Assembly (NCBI GenBank): GCA_037367405.1
Contig: JAZKJV010010536.1
Coordinates: 434,001-498,000 of the forward strand
Length of the DNA: 64,000 nucleotides
Source of the DNA: Ottelia alismoides
Taxonomy: Eukaryota > Streptophyta > Magnoliopsida > Alismatales > Hydrocharitaceae
Direction: 5' to 3'
Below the pieces are notes generated by a model. That model saw nothing but the letters and a program-made list of their open reading frames with translations. It made no database searches and had not been told where the DNA came from. Positions 12,104-24,600 of this stretch are shown piece by piece. How positions within the stretch are numbered: position 1 is the stretch's first letter; the number at the start of each line of letters is the position of its first letter. A program made the position numbers and the translations under genes.

Positions 12104-15100
12104 TGATGAATCTCCATTTCATCACCTTTATTCTATCATTTTGACCTTAAAACCCCTAGCTAATGCATGAAAATAGCATTAATTTGTATAAAATAGCATT
12201 CATCATTTATTACATTTATTGTATTTAATATATGATTTTAACAACAAAATTATAGAATAAAGATAAGAAAAGAAAAGGAATAAAATATCAAAGATATTTT
12301 ATGACCCTAAACCTCGAGACCAAGTCAAAAATTGAGTGGGCCTTAAAGTAGGGGGAGATAAGGGCCAAAAATACAATAAAACCCCAATTCTTTTATTAAT
12401 CAATAATTCATTTTTGACATCTATTTTATTCTTTATTATTTATACATCAAATAAAAAAACTTTGTACATGAAAGTTGTAGATAATAGTGAAAATAAAAAT
12501 ACAAAATTGAGTGTGTACAAAAATAATATATATTGTACTTTTTATACACAAAATAAGAAGCCAAAATCCCAACTTCACATACCCATATCTTCAAATAAAA
12601 ACTCAAAATATATCAAAACCTCTAATTGTAAATAATTTTTTATAAGCTATTTAATGAATGTGGTTTCATATTTTTTGGAGTTAAGGTGTGAAAGTTAGGT
12701 TTTGGACCCTCATTGTACATTATACTCGATTAAAATATTCATTTTATTTATTCTTTATTAATTTTAAATTTTTATATTTTTATAATTTTGTAAATATTAT
12801 TTTTAATATATGTACATATTAAAATCAAAATAAAAACACCAAGAAAACACAAAATAAAATAATTCCATATCAATATATAGGTAAAATACCTATGATAATA
12901 CATGTATATAAATAAAAGGGGAAATCATTCTTTTTTCTTTATATTTTTATAAGATTGCAAATATCATTTATATTATATTAAAAATATAAATCTAAAATAA
13001 AACCATAAAAGAAATATTAAAATAAAATAAAATACAAAAATACATAGGTAAAAATACAATGCATGTACATAATATATGCCCTTATTTATTTAAGTGTACA
13101 AAATAAATCATAAAAATATAATAAAAATATATTTATACATCTAAAAATAAGTTATAAATATATAAAATAAGAAAATAAAAAAATAAATTATACGAAATAA
13201 AAATAAAATAAGCATAAATATAGGTGTATATACCTATAAATATACAATTAAAAATTAACTTGTAATAAATAACATCAAAAAAATAAAAATCATATTAAAA
13301 TGCTACATTAAATAATAAATATTTTTTATTTTATAAGAAGAAATTAATAAAATCATTTATTATATTAAATTAATAAATTTCTAATATGGCATTCAACTTT
13401 GTCCTGTAGCGAGTCTACATGGACCAATGGTAGTCTAACGTATGTTGATCTCTGGTCAACTACCCCCTCCAGGCGCCTGACTTCTCATAACTATATTTTC
13501 CCTGGTTTTCATTCTAAATTCCTGCTTGATCCATCGCTCAATCAACCATGATCTCTTCACAAAATATTATCTCTGATTCATCATGATCCACGCCAGCCAC
13601 TTAGAGTTATTGTACATAGAATCGATTCATTCCAAATGGCCGGTCAATAAGGGTGCGCACACTTGTAGATGAATAAACACCTCTTCCCTCCATTTCAAAT
13701 TCGGTCACTCTCTGAATCTTATAACCCCCAACTCTCGACCTAGAGCGAGGTCCCCTGAGGTGTTGAAGTGGCTCGTGAAGGAGGAGGTGCACCCACGGCC
13801 ACCTCACTGATGGCCCTGCTCCCTCGTCTCCGACCAGGTATGAGCTGTGCGTTTTACATTTTCTAGGTTAACGTTAGTTCTAGGTTTTAATTCGTACAAT
13901 GTATTTCGTGTTTTAGTTAGGAATCTAGGTTAATTTAGCTTGTTTACCCTCGCTAGAGCTCTCGAGATCCGACCATGTTTTCATCGTGATTCAATCATTC
14001 TTCAACTTGCCTTCCATCTCGCTCTCATTCCCTACCATCTTCGGCCTCCTCCAGATCACTTCGACCACCTCCAGATCGAGTCCTTGGTTCTCCCACTCTG
14101 CCATCTGCCAGAGCTGCCTCCGCTACGCTCCGCCTTCCACTCCTCGCCACCCAATAAGGTCCCCCATACCCTCTTTGTGCTTGTGTATGTTTGCTCTGTA
14201 GGTCTTGGGAGCTAAAGGACCCTCTCGAGGATCGATTTTGCAGAAATGAGGTACCTAGAGCTCTTACCCTTCTCCGAGCACGATCATCCTTAGTAGAGCT
14301 CTAGCGTCCTTCCTTATGGTTGCATCTGAACTGGGGAAGCCCAAGCTTTATTTTTCCCCTAGCCCGAGCCTTCCAGACGACCGGAGACACTCAGGAGGAC
14401 AAATCAAAACGCACCACATGCGAGTTCTTGGTTCGTTCTCCCTGATCCTCTCTCAACCGTTCGATCCGCTAGCCGCTCCAGATGATATAACTGCCATCAG
14501 ATCAAGCATCGCTATCGCCGTTCAATCATGCCTCAAAGATCTAATCATATCCGTCCGGAAAAAGTGGCATCATGCAACATGGATGCGCCATGTGTCAAGT
14601 GGATGAACCTGAACCGTCCGATGGTGCACAGAAATGGGTAAATTGCTAATTCCCTTCCCCGGTTTTTGTATTTCTTTTATAGTCATGTAAATAAAATGTA
14701 ACGTTCAAAATAAAATGGACATTTTGCGAAAAGGCCCCTATATTTATTATATTTGCATTTGAGTCCAGTCCAGCTCAACTCATGTGTTGTCCGTAAGCTG
14801 GGAAATATGCAAAGACACCCCTACGACTTTGTGTATTTATTTTTAATCCAATAAAATTTAATATAAGTGTATTTATGGGAAAAGTTTCATCTGAGCCCTT
14901 ACTATTTATTTTATTTGCAATTATGCCCCTTCTAGCTTATGTATTTTTAGTGTTTGGATTTCATTTATTAAAAATAGCACCCTAGATCCTAAAAATTCGC
15001 AAAAATAGGGTTAAATGCCTCTTGCCATGTACTTTTGTGCGATAAATTTATTTTGCATTTTTGGTCTTTTTAATCATTTATTAAAAATCAAAGGAGCTCA

Positions 15101-16002
15101 TTTTTGTTCTGTTTAAGCATAAAAGATACCAAAAATTTAAAATACCTTGAAAATTTCCAAAAAAAATATATATTGTTATTTTTACTATATTTTAACTACA
15201 GAACTAAAAGTGGAAAAATAAAACTCTTAAAAATTGAAAAACCCTAAAATCCTTTATAAAAATCTAAAAAATCATTAAAAATCCAAAAATATATTTTCCT
15301 ATTTTATAATTTTATTTATATAAATATTTATATATTAAAATAGATTTGAGTAAATTTGGACCCTATTTACTATTTTTAACATTCAAATCAATTTCGGGTA
15401 TTTATTTGATCCCTAATTTGGGATACTTTTGCCTTTAAAAATCCATAAAATTAGCAAAAATTCCAGAAAAATTACTCAAAAATATATATATAAAACAAAA
15501 ATATCTTATTTACTGCATTTTATTTATATTTACTATTATTTAAATATATTACTCTATATTGTATATATAACCTTATATATAGATATATTATCTTTATATA
15601 TTAAAAGAAAAAAGAATATATAAAAATATGAAAATATAAAAAGAAAATATAAAAATATAAAATTAAAAACAAAATATAAAACATAAAATAAAAATAAAAT
15701 AAAAAATAAGAAATATAAGAAAAAACCCACAAAATAATAAAAATGAACATGAGTTGAAAAACAAATTTTTGTGGGCATTATTCTTCCCCCTTCTACCGTT
15801 TGCTCTCTGAGTTCGACCTCTACACATGCTTATACCTATACACACATGTTGCAGAGTTATAATAATCCATATTTTTTATATTTATTGCTTGATTCATATT
15901 GTGGGTTAATTGTTGATTAATTGGGGTTTCGTCTGAGGTCACTTCGAGGACTGTCGGTCTAACCTGTGGATTGACGAGACTTTGGCAGAACCCTAGTTAT
16001 CA
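12104..16002 (+). repeat. Right (3') LTR of element A
   Basis: 3899 bp, TGATGAATCT...TTATCA, matching 2064-5941 along its length. The shared LTR motif CTCTCTGAGTTCGACCTC is intact here at 15803-15820. The two LTRs differ by many substitutions plus short indels, e.g. around 13745 where about 25 bp present at 3670-3700 are absent. Confidence 0.85.
15803..15820 (+). promoter_or_regulatory. Conserved LTR motif (A right)
   Basis: CTCTCTGAGTTCGACCTC, about 180 bp before the LTR end; same motif as in B, C and D. Confidence 0.6.
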
Positions 16003-16007
16003 AGATG
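16003..16007. repeat. Target-site duplication of element A, right copy
   Basis: AGATG immediately after the right LTR; pairs with AGCTG at 2059-2063. Confidence 0.6.
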
Positions 16008-16455
16008 ATAGGTGTGGAGGAAGGGCAACATGATAGGCTACCTTCCCTACACGGGCAATGATATCAAATAGTCCCACATATCGTGGTGCCAGCTTGCCAC
16101 GAACACCAAATCTTTGTACTCCCCTCGTGGGAGATACTCGTAGGAATACCCAATCTCCTACTTGTATTTACAAGAATTTCATAAGTAAATGAGATTAAGT
16201 TGAATATTGATAAGTCACATTCGAATGGATTATGAGAAGATGATCGAGTTACCTGAAACTCCAAGTCTCTTCTCCGACGATTTGCATAGCTCTTTTGGCG
16301 GCTTTGTGCTGTCAGAAGCTTTCATCTCACAAGGTCAACATCCATCACAGTCTCCTCCAAGAGATCTACGGAGTAAAGAGTGTGGTCACCTACCTCATGC
16401 CAACTGAGAGGTGTGAGGCATCTCCACCCATATAGGGCTTCGAACGGTGCTATGT
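16003..16455 (-). pseudogene. pol: Chromovirus integrase remnant (F, second part)
   Basis: Continues the fragment interrupted at 2063. On the minus strand one frame reads FEALYGWRCLTPLSWHEVGD, the integrase segment of Tekay/Del-type chromoviruses, and a second copy with FEALYGRRC lies at about 57430-57510. Nearby plus-strand phrases such as GGGAGATACTCGTAGGAA match the E copy around 57174. Resemblance to the E copy fades at about 16455. The gene is broken and lacks the N-terminal integrase, RT and protease. Confidence 0.7.
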
Positions 16456-17848
16456 CGATATATGTCATTTTCACATGAGTTGAGTTGGATTCCGTGGTTT
16501 GATCCATGTTCTTTCTTAATAACTCTATCACATTTTCTGCTACTAGATCTAATTAGTAGGTCAAAGCCACCTTCTCTTATTGAAGTTCCTTGCATCCTTC
16601 AGTTGCTACTCCAATAAGCAAGCAACTATAGCTTTTCGCATGCTCAGAAATTCTCCAAATTTAGCATGCTTATGATCAATGGTAATAACACTCCATGGCA
16701 TAACAAGCCTTGTTCACGTATACAATGTATGCCATTAGATTAGGTGAGGTTTTCTTGTCACAATCATGTTGGAAGCTCCGCTGTAAACATGCATTATATC
16801 TGTATATAACATACATCTCCATAGACACTGCTAAAAATTTTAAATTCAAAATTTCGAAATATAAAAGTTGTCTTCTCAAATTTTAATTCGAAAGTTGAAT
16901 TTAAAAGTTTCATATTTTAAACATTTAGTTTGCTACTATTTATTGTCCAGCTAAAATTTAAATTCAAATTTCTGAAATTTAAAAGTTATCTGCTCAATTT
17001 TTTAATTCAAAAAAAATTGAATTTAAAAGTCTGTTATTTTGGGCATTTAATGTGCTACAATTTACTATCCATTGCTAAAATTTAAATTCAAATTGTTGAA
17101 GTTTAAAAGTTGTTGACTCATATTTTAATTTAAAATTTTGAGTTTAAAAGTCTATTGCTCAAAATTTTTAAAAAAATGAATTAAGAATCGATCAATATTT
17201 ATAATATCTTTTTAATTTGTTTTAGTTGAAATTTTGGGAAATTGACATTAATATAAACTTAGATCAAGATTCGGTTATACCAAATGCCTTGCCAATAAGG
17301 AAACTAACAAGTGTGTCTTTGCAAATTTAATTTGAGATCTGATTATAGTTCTGACTAATGGATAATGATCAGAGTAATGCAGTTCTAATCCTTAGTGGAC
17401 AGTTGATTCTGGATTGAATACACATATATTGTAAGATTTGAAATTTTCATAAGATTAACAAGAGTTTACTCCCATAAGTTCTCATAAGGTATATATATAT
17501 AATGGGCATGTTATTGTTTTTTTTTTTGTTTATCTCAAAAACCAAACCAAAACAAAGTGAGCATGATCGCTATCCTTGTGTAAACTACATAAAGCCATCA
17601 CTCCATAATATATCCACCAGAGAATACCTAGACTTGGATCCAATCAAGTCAAAAGTAACACAAACAGACAATAGACATCATGACTTATAAATGTGTAACT
17701 TATTTATACATATAGAAGTTGTAGAGCGAACAAATTGATCCTTTAATAATTTTACATCACTATGGATAGGTCGTGACACATACTTAGATCTATAAAGACA
17801 CCCCATGAGATAATGAGAAAGAAGCATGTAGTCAAGTACATCAGTATG
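16456..17848. other. Unclassified AT-rich stretch between remnant F and element B
   Basis: No credible coding frame. It contains a short tandem repeat (16826-17165). The final 80 bp or so (about 17770-17853) weakly resemble 52525-52600, suggesting that the LTR copy resuming at 48806 begins here and was split by element B. Confidence 0.4.
16826..17165. repeat. About 120-135-bp tandem repeat, three copies
   Basis: Phrases close to GCTAAAATTTAAATTCAAAT followed by TTTAAAAGTT recur at about 16830, 16951 and 17085. Very AT-rich and diverged; function unknown. Confidence 0.6.
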
Positions 17849-17853
17849 ATAGT
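17849..17853. repeat. Target-site duplication of element B, left copy
   Basis: ATAGT, identical to 48801-48805, directly flanking the outer LTR ends. Confidence 0.85.
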
Positions 17854-19212
17854 TGATGAATCTGTGATTCACCACTCTAAAAGTTGAAAATAGAGCTTTG
17901 TTCCTGAGAAATTAGTTGCATCTGCCTATTTATTATGCATTATTTGCATTCATGCATCTAGAATTAACGTATGCATTTTAGCATTCATATTTGCATAAAT
18001 AAGAAGCCTAAAATTCCTTGTAAAAATCACTTGTAAATACCATATTTGTATCTATTTTATACTAACTCCAAATCCAATAAACTCAAATCTATAGTGTATA
18101 TATTACTAACATGAATAAAGAAAAATATCAAAAAAATAGTAACTTGTATAATTGACCAATAAAACCCAAGCCCTAGTTTGAGAATAAGGATTTAAAATGC
18201 ACATATCTCTCTCATACAATGTCCGATTTAGGTCCACTCACTTTTAAAGTAATATACACTCAAAGAACTTCAAAATAAGACTAACTTCATAAAAATCAGA
18301 GATCGTATGTGAAACTTGGGTTTTGGGCCCCTATTGTATATTGTACATATTGACCATAACACCCTTCATTTTTTACTTTCTTTTATTTTCCTAATTATTA
18401 TAAATCCAAAAAAATAGAGTAAGTTTTAAATATTCCTTTTACATTTTCTCTACTTTTATTTTGATTTTTATCTTAATTAAAAATGATAAAAAAATCTACA
18501 AAACACAAAATACGGTATTTTGTACCTATAAGATACCACCCAAAAATACACTTTGTACATATGTTTTATTTTGGTTTTTGATCCTTCACAAAAGTTGTAG
18601 ATCTCGTCGAGACAAGCAACTTTTGTTTGACCACTTTTTGATTTGATCCCTTTTATTATTTCTTTTTTATTTTTCTTTTGATTTAATTTGTGATTTTTCT
18701 GAGAACAATACGTGGCAGCTTCAACATCCGCCATGTGTCACCTCCATTTATTTTATTTTATAAACTTATTTTATCTTTATTATTTATTTATTTTAGTTAT
18801 TACTTATTTTATTATTATTTACTCTAATTATTTTATTTACTTTAATTTTTTTTATTATTTACTAATTATTATTCCTAATATTTATTTAATTTTAAAAAAA
18901 ATAATATTAAACTACCTGCCATGTGGTCGCTCCCTCGTGCACCACGTCGCACCACCTTCTTCTCCCCTCTCCTCTACGCGACTTAGCCCTTCCCCATTCT
19001 CACGCAGAGCGTGCTGTGCAACCGTTGCACCTCCACGCCTCGCCTGCAGCCCGTGCAACCACCCGCATCGCGTGGCAGTGCGCAACTCCCCCCCCTGTAC
19101 CTCTCCTTCTATCTCCCCTCTGCGTACGACGTGCAGCCGCCACACCACTCACCCACAAACCCGATTACATCCTGTGCAACCTTCTCCACGATCTCTGCCC
19201 TTTTCAACCGCC

Positions 19213-19220
19213 TATAAAGG
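19213..19220 (+). promoter_or_regulatory. LTR promoter TATA box (B left)
   Basis: TATAAAGG preceded by CC, at a conserved place in both LTR copies (the other is 46343-46350), at the transition into the GC-rich transcribed part. Transcription would be expected to start some 25-35 bp downstream (inference). Confidence 0.5.
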
Positions 19221-21477
19221 CTCATATACCTCCGTCGTTCCTAGGCATCCATCAATCAAGAAGTCAGGAGCCCCAGCTCTAAGAAGGTGTCGGTGACAGT
19301 GGTGCGTCTCCTTGTTGCATTGAAGACAAGATCATCTGCTCGGGCGAGATCTAAGGGACCTTCGTTCCCTGGTACAACAGTCCCAACTACTGTGAAGCTC
19401 AGTTCTCATCGGAGCCTAGAGCTATAACCTGTGGAGCTCAAAGCTTCCACAACCCCAGGCGAACTCCTCCCGGTGATAACCATCTCCCTTCTTTGCATTT
19501 CTTCTGTTCATCTCCATCCGTTCTCACTCTTTCTCTTCCCCCGCTTCTCAATCAACTCCGACACTTCACCCTTCATTCACCAACCCATACCCCCTTCGTC
19601 GCCATACATCTTGAGCCGAGCGCATGCTACGACACAAGCCCCCCCCCTTCTTTGTTCTCCCTTGCAGGTCCAACAGTCTAACTCCTCCAGGAACACCACC
19701 TCGATCATCTGAAGACACCAATAGCTGCCCGAGCTACACCTCACCTCTGCCAACCTCCATCGAGCGGCTGCCTACACATGCTACACCCCAGCCCCAGCCT
19801 TGGCTAGCAATTGTGTGCTCCACGACCTTCATTATCGCCACCACGCTTAGCATGTACCACCTAGAGCAACAGGACCTGACCGTGTCACCATCAAGCACCT
19901 TCGAATTTCCATCACCCTCGACACATACCGGACCCGATCCTCTCCAGTGCTTCTCCGCTCCAGTACAGCACCCGACCTTCACCTCCATTCTCTGCCACCT
20001 CAAGAAGCTTCGCGTGCCTGCCTCGACCATCGCCCTCGCCATCACCTACGACGCTTGCCGTGCCTGCACACGACAGCCAACCAGACCAACTTTTAGCCCT
20101 AGTCGACCTGCATCCCATCGCTCGGCCTTGTGTCAGCCGAGCCAGTCGACGACACCCGACACTTCCCACACACATGAGCACCACCCCTCGATGTCTTCTT
20201 CCTTTACATGCTAAAGCACGTCGAAGTTCCACATCCGGTCGTGTGTCGACCCGCCTCCACATGCACGCATCATCTCTGCCATCGTCCATCTCATTCGACA
20301 ACAACACGCCATCTCGAGCCTCGCCAAGCTCTCGCTCTTCTCCAGTGTTTCATCGCATGCTCTCCATCTCAACTCCTTCGATGAAGAACCACATGTGACC
20401 GCTCATCCTAGCTCCATCACCATCGTCATCTAAGCCTCAACCGCTACAGAGCCAAAGCTTCGGCTCAATCGAAGCTTCCTGCCACAACCACATAGCACCT
20501 CAGGTGGTCGTACCTCATTTTTGGGCCCGAGGCGCCCTCCGACCCTCATCTGCACATGTAGAGCATGCGCGGGCGGAGAAATTTTACACCCATATCCCTG
20601 CAAATCTCTAGAATGACAAAGACAACTCTGCCAGCTGGAGCGCATCTCACGTGCATGGAGGTAAAAAATGCAAGAAGGCCCTCGCAGAATAGGTAATTGC
20701 ATATTAGTCATGTCTACAATTTTTTATTTTCTTTTAATTCTGTAAAATGCATATAGTCCCCTATGTTTGCATTTTAATTTGAACTCCCATTATCATCATT
20801 TCTTTTATCTGAAACTTGCATATTGTAGAACAATAGATTCATTATCTAAAGGATATTTAATTGCAATTTTGTTAGCTGTGGTTTATTTAATAGAATTATT
20901 TTGGTGAAATATTGTGTATTTTAACCAATGTTTGTTCTGAAATTCATATTGAATTAATATGTTCTCTAAAAATTGCAAAAAAATCATAGTAGTTAGAGTT
21001 TAATTTTTTTACTTTATGCCCAAATTTAAAAACATTTGCACGCATATTGAAGTCAAAATAAATAGAATGGTGATTTTAGGAATTGGTTTTTAATAAATTC
21101 GTCACATAATATTTTAGGAATTAAAAATTGTTCTCGATACCTCCTACATAGACCTATGTAGGATAATTTAGATTGTAGAAAATATTAATGTTTGGTATTT
21201 ATTAAAATTAATTAACTCAAAATCATCTAACCTGCATTTTAAAATTCATATTGAGTTAGGAAATTCCAAAAAAATAAAGTAACTTAATTTCATCATTATT
21301 CATCTTTTAGCTAAGTTTGGGGACTTTTGGAGTTGAATTTATCAAAATTTTCATATTAACCCACGAACTTTGCCAAAATTACATGTCCATTTATTGCATT
21401 TAAAAACTTAAAAAAACACGCTTCTCTGAAATCCTAGCATCTAGATCGACTTGAAATAAATCTAAGGAGAAAGTCGC

Positions 21478-21495
21478 CTCCCTGAGTTCGACCTT
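21478..21495 (+). promoter_or_regulatory. Conserved LTR motif (B left)
   Basis: CTCCCTGAGTTCGACCTT, about 143 bp before the LTR end; identical in the right LTR at 48640-48657. Confidence 0.6.
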
Positions 21496-21640
21496 GGGCT
21501 TGCCCACGTGAAAAAAATTTGACCGCTCGCATTACTTCATTAATTAACGGTTTTTAATAAATCCGATTTCCACCAACCACAATGAATGTCTTTAATCATA
21601 ATTCGATTAAATTAAAAGGGTGATTCATGAGTTTATCAAA

Positions 21641-21656
21641 TGGCGTCGTTGCCGGG
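21641..21656 (+). other. Primer-binding site of element B, interrupted by element C
   Basis: TGGCGTCGTTGCCGGG starts two bases after the LTR and closely matches the tRNA-Asp-complementary site of Athila elements. Element C begins at the very next base. The rest of the site lies after the C target duplication at 34100 onward. Confidence 0.8.
21652..21656. repeat. Target-site duplication of element C, left copy
   Basis: CCGGG, paired with CTGGG at 34095-34099. The single C-to-T difference is at a CpG, as expected from decay of methylated DNA. Confidence 0.7.
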
Positions 21657-24600
21657 TGTTGTCTCGCAGAATGTTGAGGATTGGAAAAATTATTGTTGGA
21701 TAAATATATTGTGTGGTCGTTTCTGTTGTTATCCCCAAAATCCCGTGATAAAACAAAAAATTATTTTTTTAAAATTTTTGCTACTTATTAACCTGTATAG
21801 TGGACAGGGTCGAACTCAGGGAGGCTACAAATCCCGAGGGTTATTCAGTTAATGAAAAATCAATTAAGAGAAAATAGGAATCTCAAAGGACAATTATCCT
21901 TGGTTTTTGTGATTTTTTTATCTTTTTATTTTTATATTTTTTTATTTTCTAATTTCATCTGATTTTCAAATTTTTTTGTGATTTTGATTTTGCAATTTTT
22001 TTTTCAAAAATAACACAAAGCAATAATTCACAAGATCAAGAATATACACACCAACTCTTTTTGCAATTTTTTAATTAGTCAAAAATACTCAGAATTATAT
22101 AAAGAAAATATTTTTGGGTTTTTAAAGTTTTGACATATTTTTGAAAATTTTTAGATGTTTTTATATTTTTCTAAAAATCAAACAATGAAAAAATATGAAA
22201 ATGTGCACAGCCTGGAGTAATTTGCAACTTAAAAATATTTTAAGTACCCAGAACTCCTGACAATTATTTTTATGACAAACTACTGACAAATATCTACAAA
22301 AAGGAACTGAAATCACAATTTTTGGGTTTTTGTAGAATGTTTTATGATTTTTAGAAGATTTTTGATGTTTTTCATTTTTTTGGGGTTTTATAAATAACTA
22401 GTACATGAAAATTGGTCAAAAAATAAAAGACAATGAAATACAACAACTCTAATTTTTTTGGAATTTTTGGAACAATAATTGAATTTTTATGAATTTTGGA
22501 ATTTCAAACAAGGAAAAATGACATGTTTTTTATTTTTTTAATAATACCAAATGAAGTCAAAATGCAATGAAAAATTTATGCTAAGATAATAATCACATCA
22601 GGAGCATAGCATAATTTTTCAAAATTTTTTGGACTAATAAAAACTTTTATGTTAATAGAAGAATCATGCAATGTAATGTCTGGCTAAGTAGGACTGTTCT
22701 GCAATTATTTATTGTTCTCGAATAGATAAGTAATAATAAATAATAAATGTGGGGAAGAACTTTTAGTTTGCCCAATTGAAAGTCTAGCGGGGATGATTCT
22801 GCAAATTTGAAATCTTTAGGGGAGTTCACGCAATTTTCTCAGAATTTTTGGACCAGATGTCACATGACTCGCATGTGCTCTTCTGAAGGCGGGGACGTCT
22901 CTGCAATTTCTGAAATGTCTGGCTTGAAGATGCAAATGTTCCAAAATATCTTCTTTTTTTATTCAAAAATAAGCCCCCAACCCTAGGGCTTCTTCGTTGC
23001 TTTCAATCACAAGGGGGCAAGGACACGGTCACCGCCCACCTTCCTCTTCTACCCTACGCACGCGCGGACGACTATTGGCAGTGGCAGATGGTGAAGGGAG
23101 TCACGCGGATGGGCGCGCGGAGGCGTCGATGGAGGGAGAACTCGACGGAGAGCTGGCGTTCAGGGGAGCTTGGGGCAGCGAAGCGGGGACGCGGATCTAC
23201 ACGGTGGAGGAGCTGGAGCGGGCCACGGCTAATAGGCGCACGGGGGAGGATGAGCAAGAGGCCGCCTCAGATCAGGAGGGCTCGGCCGGGCGGAGGGCGG
23301 TGCGTGCGGTCGCGCGCACGGAGCGGGGGTCGTGGAGCGGGCGTAGGGTCGGCCAAAGACTCCGACGCGGGTTGGCGCTTCCATGTGAGGTGGAGGCGGA
23401 GGGGCCGGTCGGTGGCGATGCTGCTTCAATGGAGGGTGTTACGTGCTGACCTCCGCCCAGGCGGAGGACGGCGAAGGCGAGGCCGGAGGGCTGGAGGGAC
23501 GGCGGGCCTGGGGGCAGCCATCTCTCTTCTTTTTTTATTTTAATTAATTTTTTTATTTGCAATTTTTTGTGATGTAAATAGAAAATAAAAAAACTTTTTC
23601 TTTTTATTGTAAATCCAAAATAATAAATAAAACAGAAAATGAGAAATGTTTGTTTTTTTATATATTTTTTTGTTGTTTTCTTTTTAATGTTCCTGCAAAA
23701 TAAATGTTAGAGGAAAAGAAACAAATAGTTTATTTATTTATTTATTTACAAATAGGAAAATGAGCGGGGATCCGAGGAACATGAAGGGATTGAATCCGAT
23801 TCTCCAACCACTGTGCGTGGTCGGAGTTGATAGATCGTAGGAGGTAGAAATTGAAGGCGGAGAGATCGAGAAGATGAGATGAAAACTTGGGTCGTTGGTG
23901 GATCAAATCGTGATGAAATTTTTTTAATGATCTAGAAAAACAAAATGACGATGAATAAAAAAATGCAATGAAGTAAACTATGATTATCCTAGATAAAAAA
24001 TAAGAAAAAAATGGATCTCACCTTAGGAGCAGAAAAGGACAGTGATTGCCTCGACAAGTCCGACTCGGTGTCACCGGACGGCTCGGAGGCTAGGCACAAT
24101 TCTCGACGAAATTTTCTCTAGGAGATCGGGCTCCTCTCTCTAAAGAATGATTTGGAATGAGGGAGAAGGAGCCATATAAATACAAAAGAGATGAAATTTT
24201 AATTTTTGGATTTTTTTGTGGAAGAGATAAAAGAGATGAAAATTGAAATGGATTTTTTTTGAAGTTTTTGATGGAAGAGATAAGAGAGATGAAATGAGAT
24301 AAAATAAAAGATATAAAACATATTTACAAAACAATCTATTTTTTTAAATTTTTGTAAGTTATTTAATTGAATTAAAAATGTTATTATTTTATTTTTTACG
24401 GTGATTAATAAAAAATAACAACTATATACATATACTATATACATATATGACATTATATACAAGGGTAAATGAGGAAATTAGCCTTTTGTTTTAAGAATTT
24501 TAATTTTTTATTTTTATTTTTATTTTAAAAATTAGTAAGACTAATTTATAAATATATACAAATACAATATGCACAAAATACATGGGAAAATTGCACAAAC

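Larger units (their letters stand above)
2064..16002 (+). mobile_element. Element A: Athila-like non-coding LTR retrotransposon (LARD type)
   Basis: Two LTRs of about 3.9 kb (2064-5941 and 12104-16002) flank a 6.2-kb interior. Both LTRs begin TGATGAATCT and end TTATCA. A degenerate tRNA-Asp primer-binding site follows the left LTR and a polypurine tract precedes the right one, fixing the plus orientation. I found no gag or pol in the interior, so replication must have depended on proteins from a related autonomous element. The leader and 3' region resemble those of element B, which makes an Athila-like relative a plausible helper (inference). The LTRs differ by many substitutions and small indels, so it is not a recent insertion. 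Confidence 0.85.
17854..21638 (+). repeat. Left (5') LTR of element B
   Basis: 3785 bp, TGATGAATCTGTGATTC...TTATCA, paired with 43757-48800. AT-rich at both ends with a GC- and CT-rich block at 18930-20560 downstream of a TATA box. Several long open frames in that block are not conserved between the two LTR copies and look like consequences of composition. Confidence 0.9.

Noticed and set aside
18712..20214. Frames of about 195 codons in the left LTR of B
   Set aside because: Same CT-rich block, with overlapping frames on both strands and no recognisable domain.
21478..21495. tRNA gene, because of the GTTCGA B-box-like motif
   Set aside because: No acceptor stem, anticodon arm or A-box in the surrounding 100 bp; it occurs at a fixed place in LTRs.
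22997..23562. Arg/Gly- or Pro-rich frames in the GC island of element C LTR (also 31765-32352)
   Set aside because: Open on both strands because of base composition; the corresponding frames in the two LTRs differ in length and reading.
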